Notes: generated by a model not told the origin, from the letters alone. A stretch of DNA of 64,000 bases from an uncultured Parafilimonas sp. (GCA_903882935.1 CAIRZB010000097.1:1-64000), one strand, 5' to 3'; numbered from the stretch's first letter, positions 45,319 to 55,623 are shown. Numbers and translations: made by a program.

Positions 45319-45515
45319 CGGTTGTTGCCTTAAAGGATGGTTGCCAAACGATTGCGCGTAATTTTATGGGGATATAGACGAATAGTAGAACTGCTCAAAC
45401 ATCCTGCAAGCGGCAATAGCTTATTGATATTCTTGTGAAAAAGTAAGCGTGGTAAATTTAATAGTGACCAAATTGTAGGCATACACATGCAATATTTTGG
45501 GTTTCAGATAACCAG

Positions 45516-46493
45516 TTATACACCCGTGTGAATATTGGGTTGAAAAACCCCTGCCTTGTTCACTATTTTTTTAATAATCGTGTCCAAATCATTACTGCTT
45601 TGCTTCAACAACTTTACCAAGTTGCCTATTTCGGCAAAGTCTTCTTCTTCGCTGTAGTATAATACCAGGTCAATCAACCCCAAAATATTAGCCAGCGGCC
45701 TGCGCACCGCGTGCGATTGTAACCGGGCAATTTGCCTTAGGCGGTTATTTTGGTGCAAAAGCTGCTTGTTGGCATTTTTGTGTTCGGTAATATCTACCGA
45801 CCAGCCAGCTATAACCAAACCGTAGTCAACGGTTTGCAGTGGAAATTTATACACCAAGTAATCGCGCTTTCGGCCAAATTTATCTATGGAAGTCTCCTCA
45901 ATTTCCATCAGCCCACCACCCTCCAAAGCCAACTTATCGTTTTTAATATACTGCCCTGCCATTTCAGCCGAAAACAATTGCCACAGGGTTTTACCTACAT
46001 CGCCATCGCTAAAACCTGTTACTTCTTTGTATTTTTTGTTTATGATAACCAGCCTGTGCTGTTTGTCAGTAGCCCACATTAGTGCCGGGCTGTTGTTCAT
46101 AAATGCTGAAAAGTGGTTCTCGTCTAGCGGTATGCTGGCATCAGGCTGTGTAACCGTTATCGCACCAACACATAAAAAAAAGCCTGCCACCTCAGTGTGG
46201 CCCAACATCTCCCAAGTTATTTGGTGGTTGCCGATGGCTGCTTCAGTAACCGCTACTGGTTTTGTCAAAAGCAAGTCTACAGCTTCATTAAAAGCAGCAA
46301 AGCCCTGTACGGTAAAAATATTTTTCACGTACAGGGTTTTGTTATTTGTTACGCCAATAATTTTTTTTAAAAAATTGTTACAAGCAAGTATTTTGCCCTT
46401 GTTATTGCCGATAAAAGCAGGGTATTTTTCAGTTTTTTGCAAAAATTCCGGTAGAGTAATTCCAGTGATTGTCTCTTTTGTTTTTGTTGCCAA
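45516..46493 (-). CDS. PAS-domain protein with a histidine-kinase dimerization domain only
   Basis: 325 residues. Two PAS-like sensor domains (about 15-110 and 135-235, with ALMWATDKQHRLVIINKKYKEVTG), then an H-box LQSHAVRRPLANILG near residue 265 in a HisKA-like helix pair. The protein stops soon after, with no HATPase_c catalytic domain (no N, G1 or G2 boxes). It could be phosphorylated by another kinase, or be a broken kinase. The next gene is glgB in the same direction; a regulatory partner is not visible. Confidence 0.82.
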   Translation of the reverse strand: MATKTKETITGITLPEFLQKTEKYPAFIGNNKGKILACNNFLKKIIGVTNNKTLYVKNIFTVQGFAAFNEAVDLLLTKPVAVTEAAIGNHQITWEMLGHTEVAGFFLCVGAITVTQPDASIPLDENHFSAFMNNSPALMWATDKQHRLVIINKKYKEVTGFSDGDVGKTLWQLFSAEMAGQYIKNDKLALEGGGLMEIEETSIDKFGRKRDYLVYKFPLQTVDYGLVIAGWSVDITEHKNANKQLLHQNNRLRQIARLQSHAVRRPLANILGLIDLVLYYSEEEDFAEIGNLVKLLKQSSNDLDTIIKKIVNKAGVFQPNIHTGV

Positions 46494-46556
46494 AGCTTAA
46501 TATTTGTTCTGCAAATCAATAATTTAATACAGGTGTTTGCAAAGCCTTGTAAAAAA

Positions 46557-48500
46557 TCAGCCTAAAACAACAGCACCCAAGGCAGGCAAATGTACTTTAA
46601 TTTTGTAACACCCAGTCGGCTCGTCAACCAGTTCTCCAAATATGGCGGGGTTAAAAACGTCGCCGGTTCCCCAAAATTCCACTGCATTGCTGTTAAATAT
46701 TTCCTGCCATTCCCCCTTGCCATGCACATACACTTCCCAGTCCATTCTTACCACGGGCGTCATATTTAGCAACACCAACACGTTGTTGCCAGGCTCGTTA
46801 CCTTTTCGCATATAAACTATAACAGATTCATCCCTGTGGTTAAGGTCAATCCATTCAAAGCCGTCACTCACAAATTGCTTTTCATAAAGGGCAGGCTGGC
46901 CCCGGTAAAGTTTATTTAAATGGGCCACGCAGTTTTTCATGCCGCTGTGGCTGGCAAATTGCAGTAGGTTCCAAGGCAGTTCGCTTTTGTAGTTCCATTC
47001 GGTGGTGGCACCAAACTCATTGCCCATAAAAAGCATTTTGGCACCGGGGTGGGTGTACATATAGGTATACAGCAACCTCAAGTTGGCAAATTTTTGCCAC
47101 TCGTCGCCCGGCATTTTATACAGCATGGGGCTTTTGCCATGCACAACCTCATCATGGCTAAGGGGCAGCATAAAATTTTCATCATAAAAATACATCATGC
47201 TAAAGGTGAACTTGTTTTGGTAAAACCGCCTAAAAATGGGGTCTAACTTATAATAGTCCAACGTGTCGTGCATCCACCCCATCATCCATTTCATACCAAA
47301 ACCCAAGCCGCCTTCAAAGGTGGGCCTGCTAATTTTTGGCCAGTCTGTTGCCTCCTCTGCAATGGTTTGTATGTCGGGAAAATCGCGGAAAAGCGTTTCG
47401 TTTAAGTCCTTAATAAATGCAATGGCCTCCAGGTTACCGTTGCCGCCGTATATGTTAGGTTCCCATTGGCCGGCATTGCGGCTGTAATCAAGTTTCAGCA
47501 TGCTGCTCACGGCATCAACCCGTATGCCGTCGGCATGAAACCGGTCGCACCAAAAGCGCGCGCTGCTTATCAAAAAACTTTTCACCTCCCCACGGGCATA
47601 GTTAAAAATATAGCTGTTCCAGTCGGGGTGGTAACCCTTGCGCATGTCAGCATACTCATAGGTATGCGTGCCGTCGAACATAAAAAGGCCGTGTGCATCG
47701 TAGGGAAAATGGGATGGCACCCAATCTAATATCACCCCTATGCCCGCATTATGCAGCGCGTCAACCATCGCCGCAAAATCCTGCGGGCTGCCAAAACGGG
47801 AGGTGGGTGCAAAAAAACCGGTACCTTGGTAACCCCAACTACCGTCAAAGGGGTGCTCCATCACGGGCATAAACTCCACATGGGTAAAGCCGGTTTCTTT
47901 AATATAGGGTACCAGCCGCTCGGTTATTTGCGCGTAGGTGTTATAGGTTTCCTCATCATGTTTGTCGGGCCGCATCCAGCTGGCCAAATGCACTTCATAC
48001 ACACTCCAAGGCGCGTTAAGGCTATTGTGCTTGTGCCTGGTTTTTAGCCACTCCCCATCCGTCCATTCATAAAAAGTACCCCAGGTAATGGAGGCCGTTT
48101 GGGGCCGCTTTTCCCATAGGTGGGCAAAGGGGTCGCCCTTGTCTAGCTTCATGCCTTGAAACCCGTGAATATGGTATTTATAGGCCTCGCCGGCCAACAC
48201 GCCAGGTATAAACCCCTCCCAAATACCAGAATGGTCAAGCCGCACAAACAGCGGGTGGCTGTCGTTGTTCCAATGGTTAAAATTGCCTTTCACGCTTACC
48301 CTTGTGGCATTTGGCGCCCATACTGCAAAATAGGTTCCGGGTGTGCCAAGCACATCCAATTGCTTGTTGCCGAATATTTTGTACAGGCTGTAATGGGTTC
48401 CGGCCTGAAAATTATGTATATCGTCTTCGGAAAAAATGGAGTAGTTCCACACGGGTTTTGTGCTGTCTACAAAATGAATATCCTCGTAGTTGGTATGCAT
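46557..48500 (-). CDS. glgB: 1,4-alpha-glucan branching enzyme
   Basis: 647 residues. An N-terminal CBM48 domain (about 55-140, FAVWAPNATRVSVKGNFNHW), then a GH13 barrel with the nucleophile region DGIRVDAVSSML, the acid/base region TIAEEATDWP, and LPLSHDEVVHG. A C-terminal all-beta domain ends the protein. Makes alpha-1,6 branches in glycogen. The start at 48500 (MHTNYEDIHF) is preferred over 48551. The PAS protein lies downstream with a 63-base gap. Confidence 0.95.
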   Translation of the reverse strand: MHTNYEDIHFVDSTKPVWNYSIFSEDDIHNFQAGTHYSLYKIFGNKQLDVLGTPGTYFAVWAPNATRVSVKGNFNHWNNDSHPLFVRLDHSGIWEGFIPGVLAGEAYKYHIHGFQGMKLDKGDPFAHLWEKRPQTASITWGTFYEWTDGEWLKTRHKHNSLNAPWSVYEVHLASWMRPDKHDEETYNTYAQITERLVPYIKETGFTHVEFMPVMEHPFDGSWGYQGTGFFAPTSRFGSPQDFAAMVDALHNAGIGVILDWVPSHFPYDAHGLFMFDGTHTYEYADMRKGYHPDWNSYIFNYARGEVKSFLISSARFWCDRFHADGIRVDAVSSMLKLDYSRNAGQWEPNIYGGNGNLEAIAFIKDLNETLFRDFPDIQTIAEEATDWPKISRPTFEGGLGFGMKWMMGWMHDTLDYYKLDPIFRRFYQNKFTFSMMYFYDENFMLPLSHDEVVHGKSPMLYKMPGDEWQKFANLRLLYTYMYTHPGAKMLFMGNEFGATTEWNYKSELPWNLLQFASHSGMKNCVAHLNKLYRGQPALYEKQFVSDGFEWIDLNHRDESVIVYMRKGNEPGNNVLVLLNMTPVVRMDWEVYVHGKGEWQEIFNSNAVEFWGTGDVFNPAIFGELVDEPTGCYKIKVHLPALGAVVLG

Positions 48501-48662
48501 AAAATTATTTTTTGGCAAGCTAATGGCGAAAATTACGCCTTTTATACGCAATAATAACCATTAACAACCATTAACGTAACATTATAGGTTTTAAACTGGG
48601 GCCGTACAATAAATATAGCAATTTTACCCTATACGTTTACCAAAATAAACCTTTAAAAACAG

Positions 48663-51452
48663 ATGAAAAAACTACTGCTGTTAACTGCCTCTGTATTGTT
48701 TTATGGGGTCTGTATGGCGCAAAACGCCTCTGTTAAGGGGGCAGTCACAGATACCATTAACAAACAAACCCTACCCAACTCTGTTGTTTCTGTGCTTCGC
48801 GCGAAAGACTCCATCCTTGTAAAATTTTCCAGGGCCAATGCCAAGGGGGGCTTTGAGTTAAAAAATTTGCCGGCAGGCAATTACCTGCTGCTGGTTACCT
48901 ACCCTGAATATGCCGACTATGCGGAGGCTTTTACCCTGGCCGACTCCGCAACCTTTAACTCGGGGGACATTAAATTGATTTTAAAAGCCAACTTATTAAA
49001 GGAGGTAATTGTAAAACAGCAACTTGGCTCAATTAGGTTAAAGGGAGACACTACTGAGTTTGTGGCTGACAGCTTTAAGGTACAGGCCAATGCCAATGTG
49101 GAAGAGCTGTTGAAGAAGATGCCGGGCATACAGGTAGACAAAAACGGAAAGATAACCGCACAAGGTGAAACCGTACAAAAAGTGCTGGTTGACGGCGAAG
49201 AATTTTTTGGTGACGACCCAACCTTGGTTACCCAAAACCTACGTGCCGACATGGTTGACAAGGTACAGGTGTACGATAAAAAAAGCGACCAAGCTACATT
49301 TACGGGCATTGATGACGGCACCCGGCAAAAAACCATTAACCTAAAGCTTAAAGACGGCAAGAAAAACGGTTATTTTGGCCGGTTAAATGCAAGCGCAGGC
49401 ACTGACGGTTACTTTGATAACCAGGCCATGATTAACGTATTTAAAAACAAGCAGAAGTTTGCTGCCTATGGTATTGTTTCAAACAATGGTAAAACCGGTT
49501 TGAACTGGCAGGAACAGAGCAACTATGGCGATAACCCCCTTAGCGGTGCCGACTTCGACGAAAACAACGGCTATTTTCCCATTGGTGGCAGCAATGATGA
49601 GCTAGACAGTTGGAGCGGCCGTTTTGAAGGGCAAGGCTTTCCACAAGTTAAAACAGGGGGCCTGCACTACAACAACAAGTGGAACGACGACAAGCAGGCC
49701 ATTAACGGCAATTATAAGATAATGCAACTGGATGTTACTGGCGAAAACACCAACAATTCGCAGTATATCCTTCCCGACACTGTTTATTATACCAACCAAA
49801 CACAAAAGTTTACCAACAACATTTTACGCAACAAGCTGAGTGGCAGCTACGAGTTGCAGTTTGATTCATCATCCTCCATAAAAATTACCGCAGACGGTAA
49901 CATTGACCATAAAACAACCAACAGCCTGTATAAAACGGAGTACCGCGATATAGATAGCGCTTTGGTAAACCTTGGTACACGCAACATTAACACCACCGGC
50001 GACAACAGGGCTATAAACAGCAATATATTGTGGCGCAAGAAACTGAAAAAGAAAGGGCGGACGTTGAGCTTTAACGTTAAGGAAAATTATAAAAACAATA
50101 CGTCAGATGGCTACTTGCTCTCCAATACCAATTTTTATACCGGCGGCGTGGTTAGCAGCAACCAATTGATTGACCAGTACAAAAATTATAAAACTGAAAA
50201 CACCGCCTTTGACACCAAACTAACCTACACAGAACCATTGTCAAAAATTTCGTCCCTTATTTTAAACTACGGCATTGTAACTGACAACAGCATATCGCGG
50301 CGGTACTCTTACAATAAAGACGGGTTTGGCAAATACACCAGTGTAGACAGTGTGTATAGCAACAACTATAAGTTTAATGTGTTTACCAACCGCGGGGGTA
50401 TTGCCTACAACTTTGTAAAAAAGAAGATAAAATTTAATATAGGCAACAATATCGGCTACACCAATTTTACCCAAACCGATATGCGCACCGACACCACACA
50501 AAAGAGAGATTTTTTAAACTGGTACCCACAGGCAAATTTCACCTACCAGTTTTCGCAGCAACGCAGGCTGGCCCTGCGGTATAACGGCTACACACAACAG
50601 CCCAGCATACAGGAAATACAACCCGTGCATACAAACGAGGACCCCTTGAATGTTACCATTGGCAACCCCAACCTAAAGCCAGCTTTCAACAACAGCATTT
50701 GGCTAAGCTTTTTTGACTTTAAGGTTTTTACCGAAAGGAATATTTGGACAAGCCTTTCCTACGATTTTACCCAAAACCAAATTACCAATAAAGACTTTTA
50801 CGATGCCGGTGGCAAGCGCACCACGCAGTATATAAACATAAACGGCAACCATAGCTTTAGAGGGTATTTGGATTACGGCCTTAAACTTAAAAAGCTTGAT
50901 GTAAGGGTTGGCTTTAACGGTAATTTTAATTTAAACAAATACCAAAACATATCCAACAACGTACTCAATACCACCAATAGCTCAAATTACACCGGTGGTT
51001 TTTACCTTAATAAAGACAAGGAAAAAAAGTATAGCATCAGCCTGTCTGCGTCTGCCACCTATAGTTCCAGCATACCTTCGGTGCAAACCAGCATAAAAAC
51101 ACAATACTGGACATACGAAATACAGCCAAACGTTGATATATTCCTACCCCATAAATTTCAAATACATGCCGACGGCGATTACAACATACGGCAAAAAACA
51201 CCGGTTTTTCAAGTAAACAACAATGTGTTTTTGCTGAATGCATGGGTGGGAAAGAAATTTATGAAAAACGATGCACTGCTGGTAAAAGTTACCGGCAACG
51301 ACATACTAGACCAAAACGTTGGGTTTAACCGCACCATTAACAGCAATATTATTAACCAAAGTACCTACACTACCATCAGGCGTTTCTTCCTTTTTTCGGT
51401 GGTGTGGAATTTTACCAAGGCAGGCACAAAAGCACCCGGCCAAGACGAGTAA
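48663..51452 (+). CDS. Outer-membrane beta-barrel protein with carboxypeptidase-regulatory and TonB-plug domains
   Basis: 929 residues: signal peptide (1-19, CMAQ), a CarboxypepD_reg-like domain (about 20-110), a TonB-receptor-like plug (about 115-230, with the VEELLKKMPGIQVDKNGKI and VLVDGEEFFGDDP segments), then a large barrel. It belongs to the outer membrane protein beta-barrel family of Bacteroidota. Exact cargo unknown. The next gene, 31 bases downstream, is a GLPGLI protein, a frequent partner. Confidence 0.88.
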   Translation: MKKLLLLTASVLFYGVCMAQNASVKGAVTDTINKQTLPNSVVSVLRAKDSILVKFSRANAKGGFELKNLPAGNYLLLVTYPEYADYAEAFTLADSATFNSGDIKLILKANLLKEVIVKQQLGSIRLKGDTTEFVADSFKVQANANVEELLKKMPGIQVDKNGKITAQGETVQKVLVDGEEFFGDDPTLVTQNLRADMVDKVQVYDKKSDQATFTGIDDGTRQKTINLKLKDGKKNGYFGRLNASAGTDGYFDNQAMINVFKNKQKFAAYGIVSNNGKTGLNWQEQSNYGDNPLSGADFDENNGYFPIGGSNDELDSWSGRFEGQGFPQVKTGGLHYNNKWNDDKQAINGNYKIMQLDVTGENTNNSQYILPDTVYYTNQTQKFTNNILRNKLSGSYELQFDSSSSIKITADGNIDHKTTNSLYKTEYRDIDSALVNLGTRNINTTGDNRAINSNILWRKKLKKKGRTLSFNVKENYKNNTSDGYLLSNTNFYTGGVVSSNQLIDQYKNYKTENTAFDTKLTYTEPLSKISSLILNYGIVTDNSISRRYSYNKDGFGKYTSVDSVYSNNYKFNVFTNRGGIAYNFVKKKIKFNIGNNIGYTNFTQTDMRTDTTQKRDFLNWYPQANFTYQFSQQRRLALRYNGYTQQPSIQEIQPVHTNEDPLNVTIGNPNLKPAFNNSIWLSFFDFKVFTERNIWTSLSYDFTQNQITNKDFYDAGGKRTTQYININGNHSFRGYLDYGLKLKKLDVRVGFNGNFNLNKYQNISNNVLNTTNSSNYTGGFYLNKDKEKKYSISLSASATYSSSIPSVQTSIKTQYWTYEIQPNVDIFLPHKFQIHADGDYNIRQKTPVFQVNNNVFLLNAWVGKKFMKNDALLVKVTGNDILDQNVGFNRTINSNIINQSTYTTIRRFFLFSVVWNFTKAGTKAPGQDE

Positions 51453-51482
51453 CAACATTAACCACTTTAAAATAGCAATTAC

Positions 51483-52229
51483 ATGAAAAAGCTAACATAT
51501 ACCATTATAATTTTTCTATTATTTTCGGCAAACAGACTGCACGCCCAAAACGCCATGTTTTTGCCCCAAGGCAGGATAGAGTTTGAACGAAAACTTAACC
51601 TTTGGGCACAAATAGATGATGAAGACGACCAAGGCTGGAAGGAGCTGATGAAAAAATCGATGCCCCAATTTAAAACCAGCTATTTTGACCTTGAATTTAA
51701 TGGCAACAAAACTCTATACAAACCAGGCCGGGAAAACACAGACAATAACAGGCTCTGGGACAGGCCGGCGGAGGACAATGTAGTGTTTACTGATTTAATT
51801 ACACAAGCGGCCACCACGCAAAAAAATGTTTTTGAGCAAAAATTTCTTGTGCAGGACAGTACCCGCCAAATAAAATGGAAAATAACCAATGAAACCCGCA
51901 ACATTGCAGGGTTTGATTGCAGGCGCGCAAACGCCCTGATTATGGACAGTATTTATATTGTTGCGTTTTATACCGATGCCATAACCACAAGCGGCGGCCC
52001 GGAATCTTTCTCCGGCCTGCCCGGCATGATACTTGGCTTGGCCATACCGCACGAACACATCACCTGGTTTGCCACAAAGGTGTACCGCGAACCCATTACC
52101 GATGCCGTACTTGTGCCACCGGCAAAAGGCAAAAAAATGACCAACAATACCTTGGTTACTACCTTACAAGACCGCATGAAAGACTGGGGTAAATGGGGCC
52201 AACGCTACATAAGGCAAATAGCATTGTAG
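51483..52229 (+). CDS. GLPGLI-family secreted protein
   Basis: 248 residues: signal peptide (about 1-21, LHAQ) and a domain carrying the name-giving motif in SFSGLPGMILGLAIP (about residue 180), plus KWKITNETRNIAGFDCRRA near 135. Function unknown; members are periplasmic or secreted and often occur next to TonB-linked barrels. Its stop codon is followed directly by a CCCCCTAACCCCC repeat. Confidence 0.85.
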   Translation: MKKLTYTIIIFLLFSANRLHAQNAMFLPQGRIEFERKLNLWAQIDDEDDQGWKELMKKSMPQFKTSYFDLEFNGNKTLYKPGRENTDNNRLWDRPAEDNVVFTDLITQAATTQKNVFEQKFLVQDSTRQIKWKITNETRNIAGFDCRRANALIMDSIYIVAFYTDAITTSGGPESFSGLPGMILGLAIPHEHITWFATKVYREPITDAVLVPPAKGKKMTNNTLVTTLQDRMKDWGKWGQRYIRQIAL

Positions 52230-52230
52230 C

Positions 52231-52363
52231 CCCCTAACCCCCTAAAGGGGGAACCGAAAGCCGCTTAATTGTATTCCAACGGCTTTTGCAGGCAACCATC
52301 TGAAATATTTAGATAAAAAACTCGGTGTACAGTCCCCCCTTTAGGGGGCGGAGGGGGTAAACT
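52231..52363. repeat. Inverted pair of CCCTTTAGGGGG elements
   Basis: CCCCCTAACCCCCTAAAGGGGG at 52231-52252 and the reverse-oriented CCCCCCTTTAGGGGGCGGAGGGGG near 52336-52359 flank about 80 bases. The first element touches the stop codon of the GLPGLI gene. The pair can fold into a long hairpin in the gap before ppk1. Confidence 0.7.
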
Positions 52364-52425
52364 TAACATTTGCGTAAATTGCTTCGGGTTATTTTTGGCA
52401 CCAAGCCCAAAAAACGACCTTTTTT

Positions 52426-54498
52426 ATGAAGAATTTTATAGTTAGGGACATCAGCTGGTTAAGTTTTAACGCCCGGGTATTGCAAGAAGCAAACGACCAT
52501 ACCGTGCCGTTAAGGGAGCGGATAAAGTTTTTGGCCATCCATTCAAACAACCTGGATGAGTTTTTTAGGGTTCGCGTGGGTACCCTCAAGCGCATGATTG
52601 AACTGAGTGGCAAAAAGGGCAACATGCACCTGGAAAAAGACCCCCAAAAAATACTGGACGAGATACAAATGATTGTGCTGCAGCAGCAAAATGAATTCCA
52701 CCGCATTTGGAACGGCATTTTGGAAGAATTGAAGCAAGAGCAGATATTACTGCTGAACGAAAAGCAATTGAGCAATGAGCAAAAGGTTTTTGTAAAGCAG
52801 TATTTTGAAGAAGATGTGCGCAGCAATATTATCCCACTGCTAATAGAAACCCTGCCGCAACTACCCTACCTAAGAGACAAGAGCATATACCTGGGTGTGG
52901 TGATGCGCAAAAACAAATCAGCCTACGACCAAAAGTTTGCCCTTATTGAGGTACCCAGCCGGGTGTTGGGCCGTTTTGTTAAGCTGCCGTCCAACCCGGG
53001 CCAAGCAAACATCATGCTGCTGGAAGACGTGATACGGTATAACCTGCCTTACATATTCTCGTACTTTGGGTACGACCATTTTGACGCGCACATTTTTAAA
53101 GTAACGAAAGACGCTGAGATTGACATTGACAACGACATTACCACCAACTTGGTGCAAAAAATAGAAAGTGGTCTAAAAAACAGGCGCAAAGGCAAAACCG
53201 TAAGGTTTATTTACGACAAGGAAATGGACGCCGGCCTGCTGGAATATTTGATGAAGCGCCTAAGCCTAAGCCGTAAAGACAATATTATACCCGGTGGGCG
53301 CATACACAATTTTAGGCATTTTATGGATTTTCCCGATGTATTTAAAAACAAAAGCACGCGCCGCCAGTCGTTTACCCACCCGGCCCTGGCTGGTGCCTTG
53401 CGCGTTACCGACGTAATTGCCGAAAAAGATGTGATGCTGCATTTCCCCTACCACAGCTTCAACTCAGTGATTGACCTGCTGCGCGAAGCAGCGATGGATC
53501 CTGACGTGGTGGGTATTAGAATTACCGCCTACAGGTTGGCCTCCAATTCAAAAATCATCAATGCCCTCATCAACGCCGTTAGGAACGGTAAGGAAGTGGT
53601 GGTGATGTTGGAGCTAAGGGCACGGTTTGACGAAGAAGCCAACCTTGAATGGAAGAGTGTATTGGAAGACGAAGGCGTAAAAGTTTTGATTGGCGTACCC
53701 AACCTAAAAGTACATGGCAAGTTGTGCGTAATTAAAAAAAGGATAGGCCCAAAGATTGTGCAATACGGTTTTGTAAGCACCGGCAACATGAACGAAAAAA
53801 CGGCACGGGTTTACGGCGACCACCTGCTGCTTACCAGCAACCGGAATATAATGGCCGACATTAATAAAATTTTCCGTTTTTTAGAAAACCCCAAAACAGG
53901 CAACCAGCATTTGCAAGCTTGCAAAACACTATTGGTTTGCCCGGTAGGCATGCGGCTGCGGATACAAAAATTTATAACCACTGAAATAAGAAATGCAAAA
54001 GCCGGCAAAGAGGCTTATATTATTGTAAAAGTAAACTCATTAAGCGACGAAGAACTTATTTTAAAACTATACGAAGCAGCAGCTGCCGGTGTTAAAGTGC
54101 AATGCATAATTAGGGGCATTTTTTGTGCCATGCCAGAGCAGAAAAAATTGAACAACAATTTACAGGCCATCAGTATAGTAGATGAGTACCTGGAACATGC
54201 CAGGGTGATGATTTTTTGCAACGGCGGCAAAGAAATAATGTACACATCATCCGCCGACTGGATGGTACGTAACCTTGACCACAGGATTGAAGCGGCCGTA
54301 CCCATTTTAGACCCCGAAATTAAGCAAGAACTGAACGACATCATAAAAATTCAACTGAGCGACAATGTGAAGGCAAGGGTGCTTGACAACCGCCTGCTAA
54401 ACAATTATATGCCAGCATCTGACGAGAATAAGATACGCAGCCAGGTAGAAACGTATAATTATTTGTTTAAAAAAGCAAATAGCGGAAAACATGATTAG
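52426..54498 (+). CDS. ppk1: Polyphosphate kinase 1
   Basis: 690 residues, the usual length of PPK1, with four domains. The autophosphorylated histidine is in LKVHGKLCVI (near residue 430), and the second active-site histidine in EYLEHARVMIF (near 590). Reversibly polymerises the terminal phosphate of ATP into polyphosphate. It is followed by a Ppx-type gene, 78 bases away. Confidence 0.95.
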   Translation: MKNFIVRDISWLSFNARVLQEANDHTVPLRERIKFLAIHSNNLDEFFRVRVGTLKRMIELSGKKGNMHLEKDPQKILDEIQMIVLQQQNEFHRIWNGILEELKQEQILLLNEKQLSNEQKVFVKQYFEEDVRSNIIPLLIETLPQLPYLRDKSIYLGVVMRKNKSAYDQKFALIEVPSRVLGRFVKLPSNPGQANIMLLEDVIRYNLPYIFSYFGYDHFDAHIFKVTKDAEIDIDNDITTNLVQKIESGLKNRRKGKTVRFIYDKEMDAGLLEYLMKRLSLSRKDNIIPGGRIHNFRHFMDFPDVFKNKSTRRQSFTHPALAGALRVTDVIAEKDVMLHFPYHSFNSVIDLLREAAMDPDVVGIRITAYRLASNSKIINALINAVRNGKEVVVMLELRARFDEEANLEWKSVLEDEGVKVLIGVPNLKVHGKLCVIKKRIGPKIVQYGFVSTGNMNEKTARVYGDHLLLTSNRNIMADINKIFRFLENPKTGNQHLQACKTLLVCPVGMRLRIQKFITTEIRNAKAGKEAYIIVKVNSLSDEELILKLYEAAAAGVKVQCIIRGIFCAMPEQKKLNNNLQAISIVDEYLEHARVMIFCNGGKEIMYTSSADWMVRNLDHRIEAAVPILDPEIKQELNDIIKIQLSDNVKARVLDNRLLNNYMPASDENKIRSQVETYNYLFKKANSGKHD

Positions 54499-54576
54499 GG
54501 CTAATACCAACTTAGTGGCCTACATTGTTTAATTTAATTATACTTTTAGCCCCTCATTATTAACTTTTTTCTATTT

Positions 54577-55461
54577 ATGAAACTTGCGGCAATTGATATT
54601 GGAAGCAACGCGGCACGGTTGCTAATTTCGGAGGTTACCATTAACAATGCAGGCAAGCCCGTTTTTAGCAAGCTTAACCTAGTACGCGTACCCTTGAGGC
54701 TAGGCTTTGATGTTTTTGAGCAAGGAGAGATAAGCGTTGCCAAGGTTGACATGATTGTACAAACCATGAAGGCATACGGCCACCTGTTGAAAGTGTACGG
54801 GGTTGACCATGTGATTGCCTGTGCCACCAGTGCCATGCGCGATGCCGCAAACGGTACCGCCATTATAAAAAAAGTAAAGGCCGAAACGGGCATTGATATT
54901 AAAATAATAAGCGGGGACGAAGAAGCCACTATTATATACGAAAACCATATTGCCGAAAACCTAGACAAAGAACACTCCTATTTATACATTGACGTTGGCG
55001 GCGGCAGCACCGAACTTACCTTTATTGCCGACGGCAAATTACGCTATAAGGAATCGTTTAACATAGGCACCATACGGCTGTTGAAAGACATGGTGAAGGA
55101 TACCCAGTGGGATGAGCTGCGCGACCACCTAAAAAACAATACCAAAAGCAAACTGCCGATGGTGGGCATAGGCTCGGGCGGAAACATCAACAAAATATTC
55201 TCTATGAGCAAAAAGAAGGACGGCAAATCGCTTTCCCTTGATTTGCTGAGGGATTATTACAAAGAGCTTTCCAGTGTTTCCCTGGAAGAGCGCATGCTGC
55301 TGTACAAAATGCGGGAAGACCGTGCCGATGTGCTGGTGCCTGCCCTACAGATATACATAAACGTGATGCGCTGGGCCGATATTAACGAAATTTACGTGCC
55401 CAAAATTGGCCTTGCCGATGGGCTAGTGCAGTACTTATACGAGCAACTCACAAAAGGGTAA
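54577..55461 (+). CDS. ppx: Exopolyphosphatase, Ppx/GppA family
   Basis: 294 residues. The actin-like ATPase fold starts with AAIDIGSNAARLLI (residues 4-17), and the phosphate loop DVGGGSTELTF is near 145. A short protein without the C-terminal HD domain of E. coli Ppx, as in many Bacteroidota. Degrades polyphosphate from the ends, and may also hydrolyse pppGpp. Placed directly after ppk1. Confidence 0.93.
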   Translation: MKLAAIDIGSNAARLLISEVTINNAGKPVFSKLNLVRVPLRLGFDVFEQGEISVAKVDMIVQTMKAYGHLLKVYGVDHVIACATSAMRDAANGTAIIKKVKAETGIDIKIISGDEEATIIYENHIAENLDKEHSYLYIDVGGGSTELTFIADGKLRYKESFNIGTIRLLKDMVKDTQWDELRDHLKNNTKSKLPMVGIGSGGNINKIFSMSKKKDGKSLSLDLLRDYYKELSSVSLEERMLLYKMREDRADVLVPALQIYINVMRWADINEIYVPKIGLADGLVQYLYEQLTKG

Positions 55462-55623
55462 AATGTATTAAAAGAAACAGCTATGCATTGCATAGTAAAC
55501 AAGCCGACTACAGCTAGACTTAACGGGTTTTTGAAGTTTTTGGTTTAGTAAAAACAGTTAGCAAACAGCAATCGCCTCACGCATAATAAATATTTTATAC
55601 ATCACGGCTACCGGAAAATATTA

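Noticed and set aside
52389-52826. 145-codon minus-strand frame over the start of ppk1
   Set aside because: Antisense to a clear ppk1 start with typical conserved residues; Ser/Phe/Cys-rich translation.
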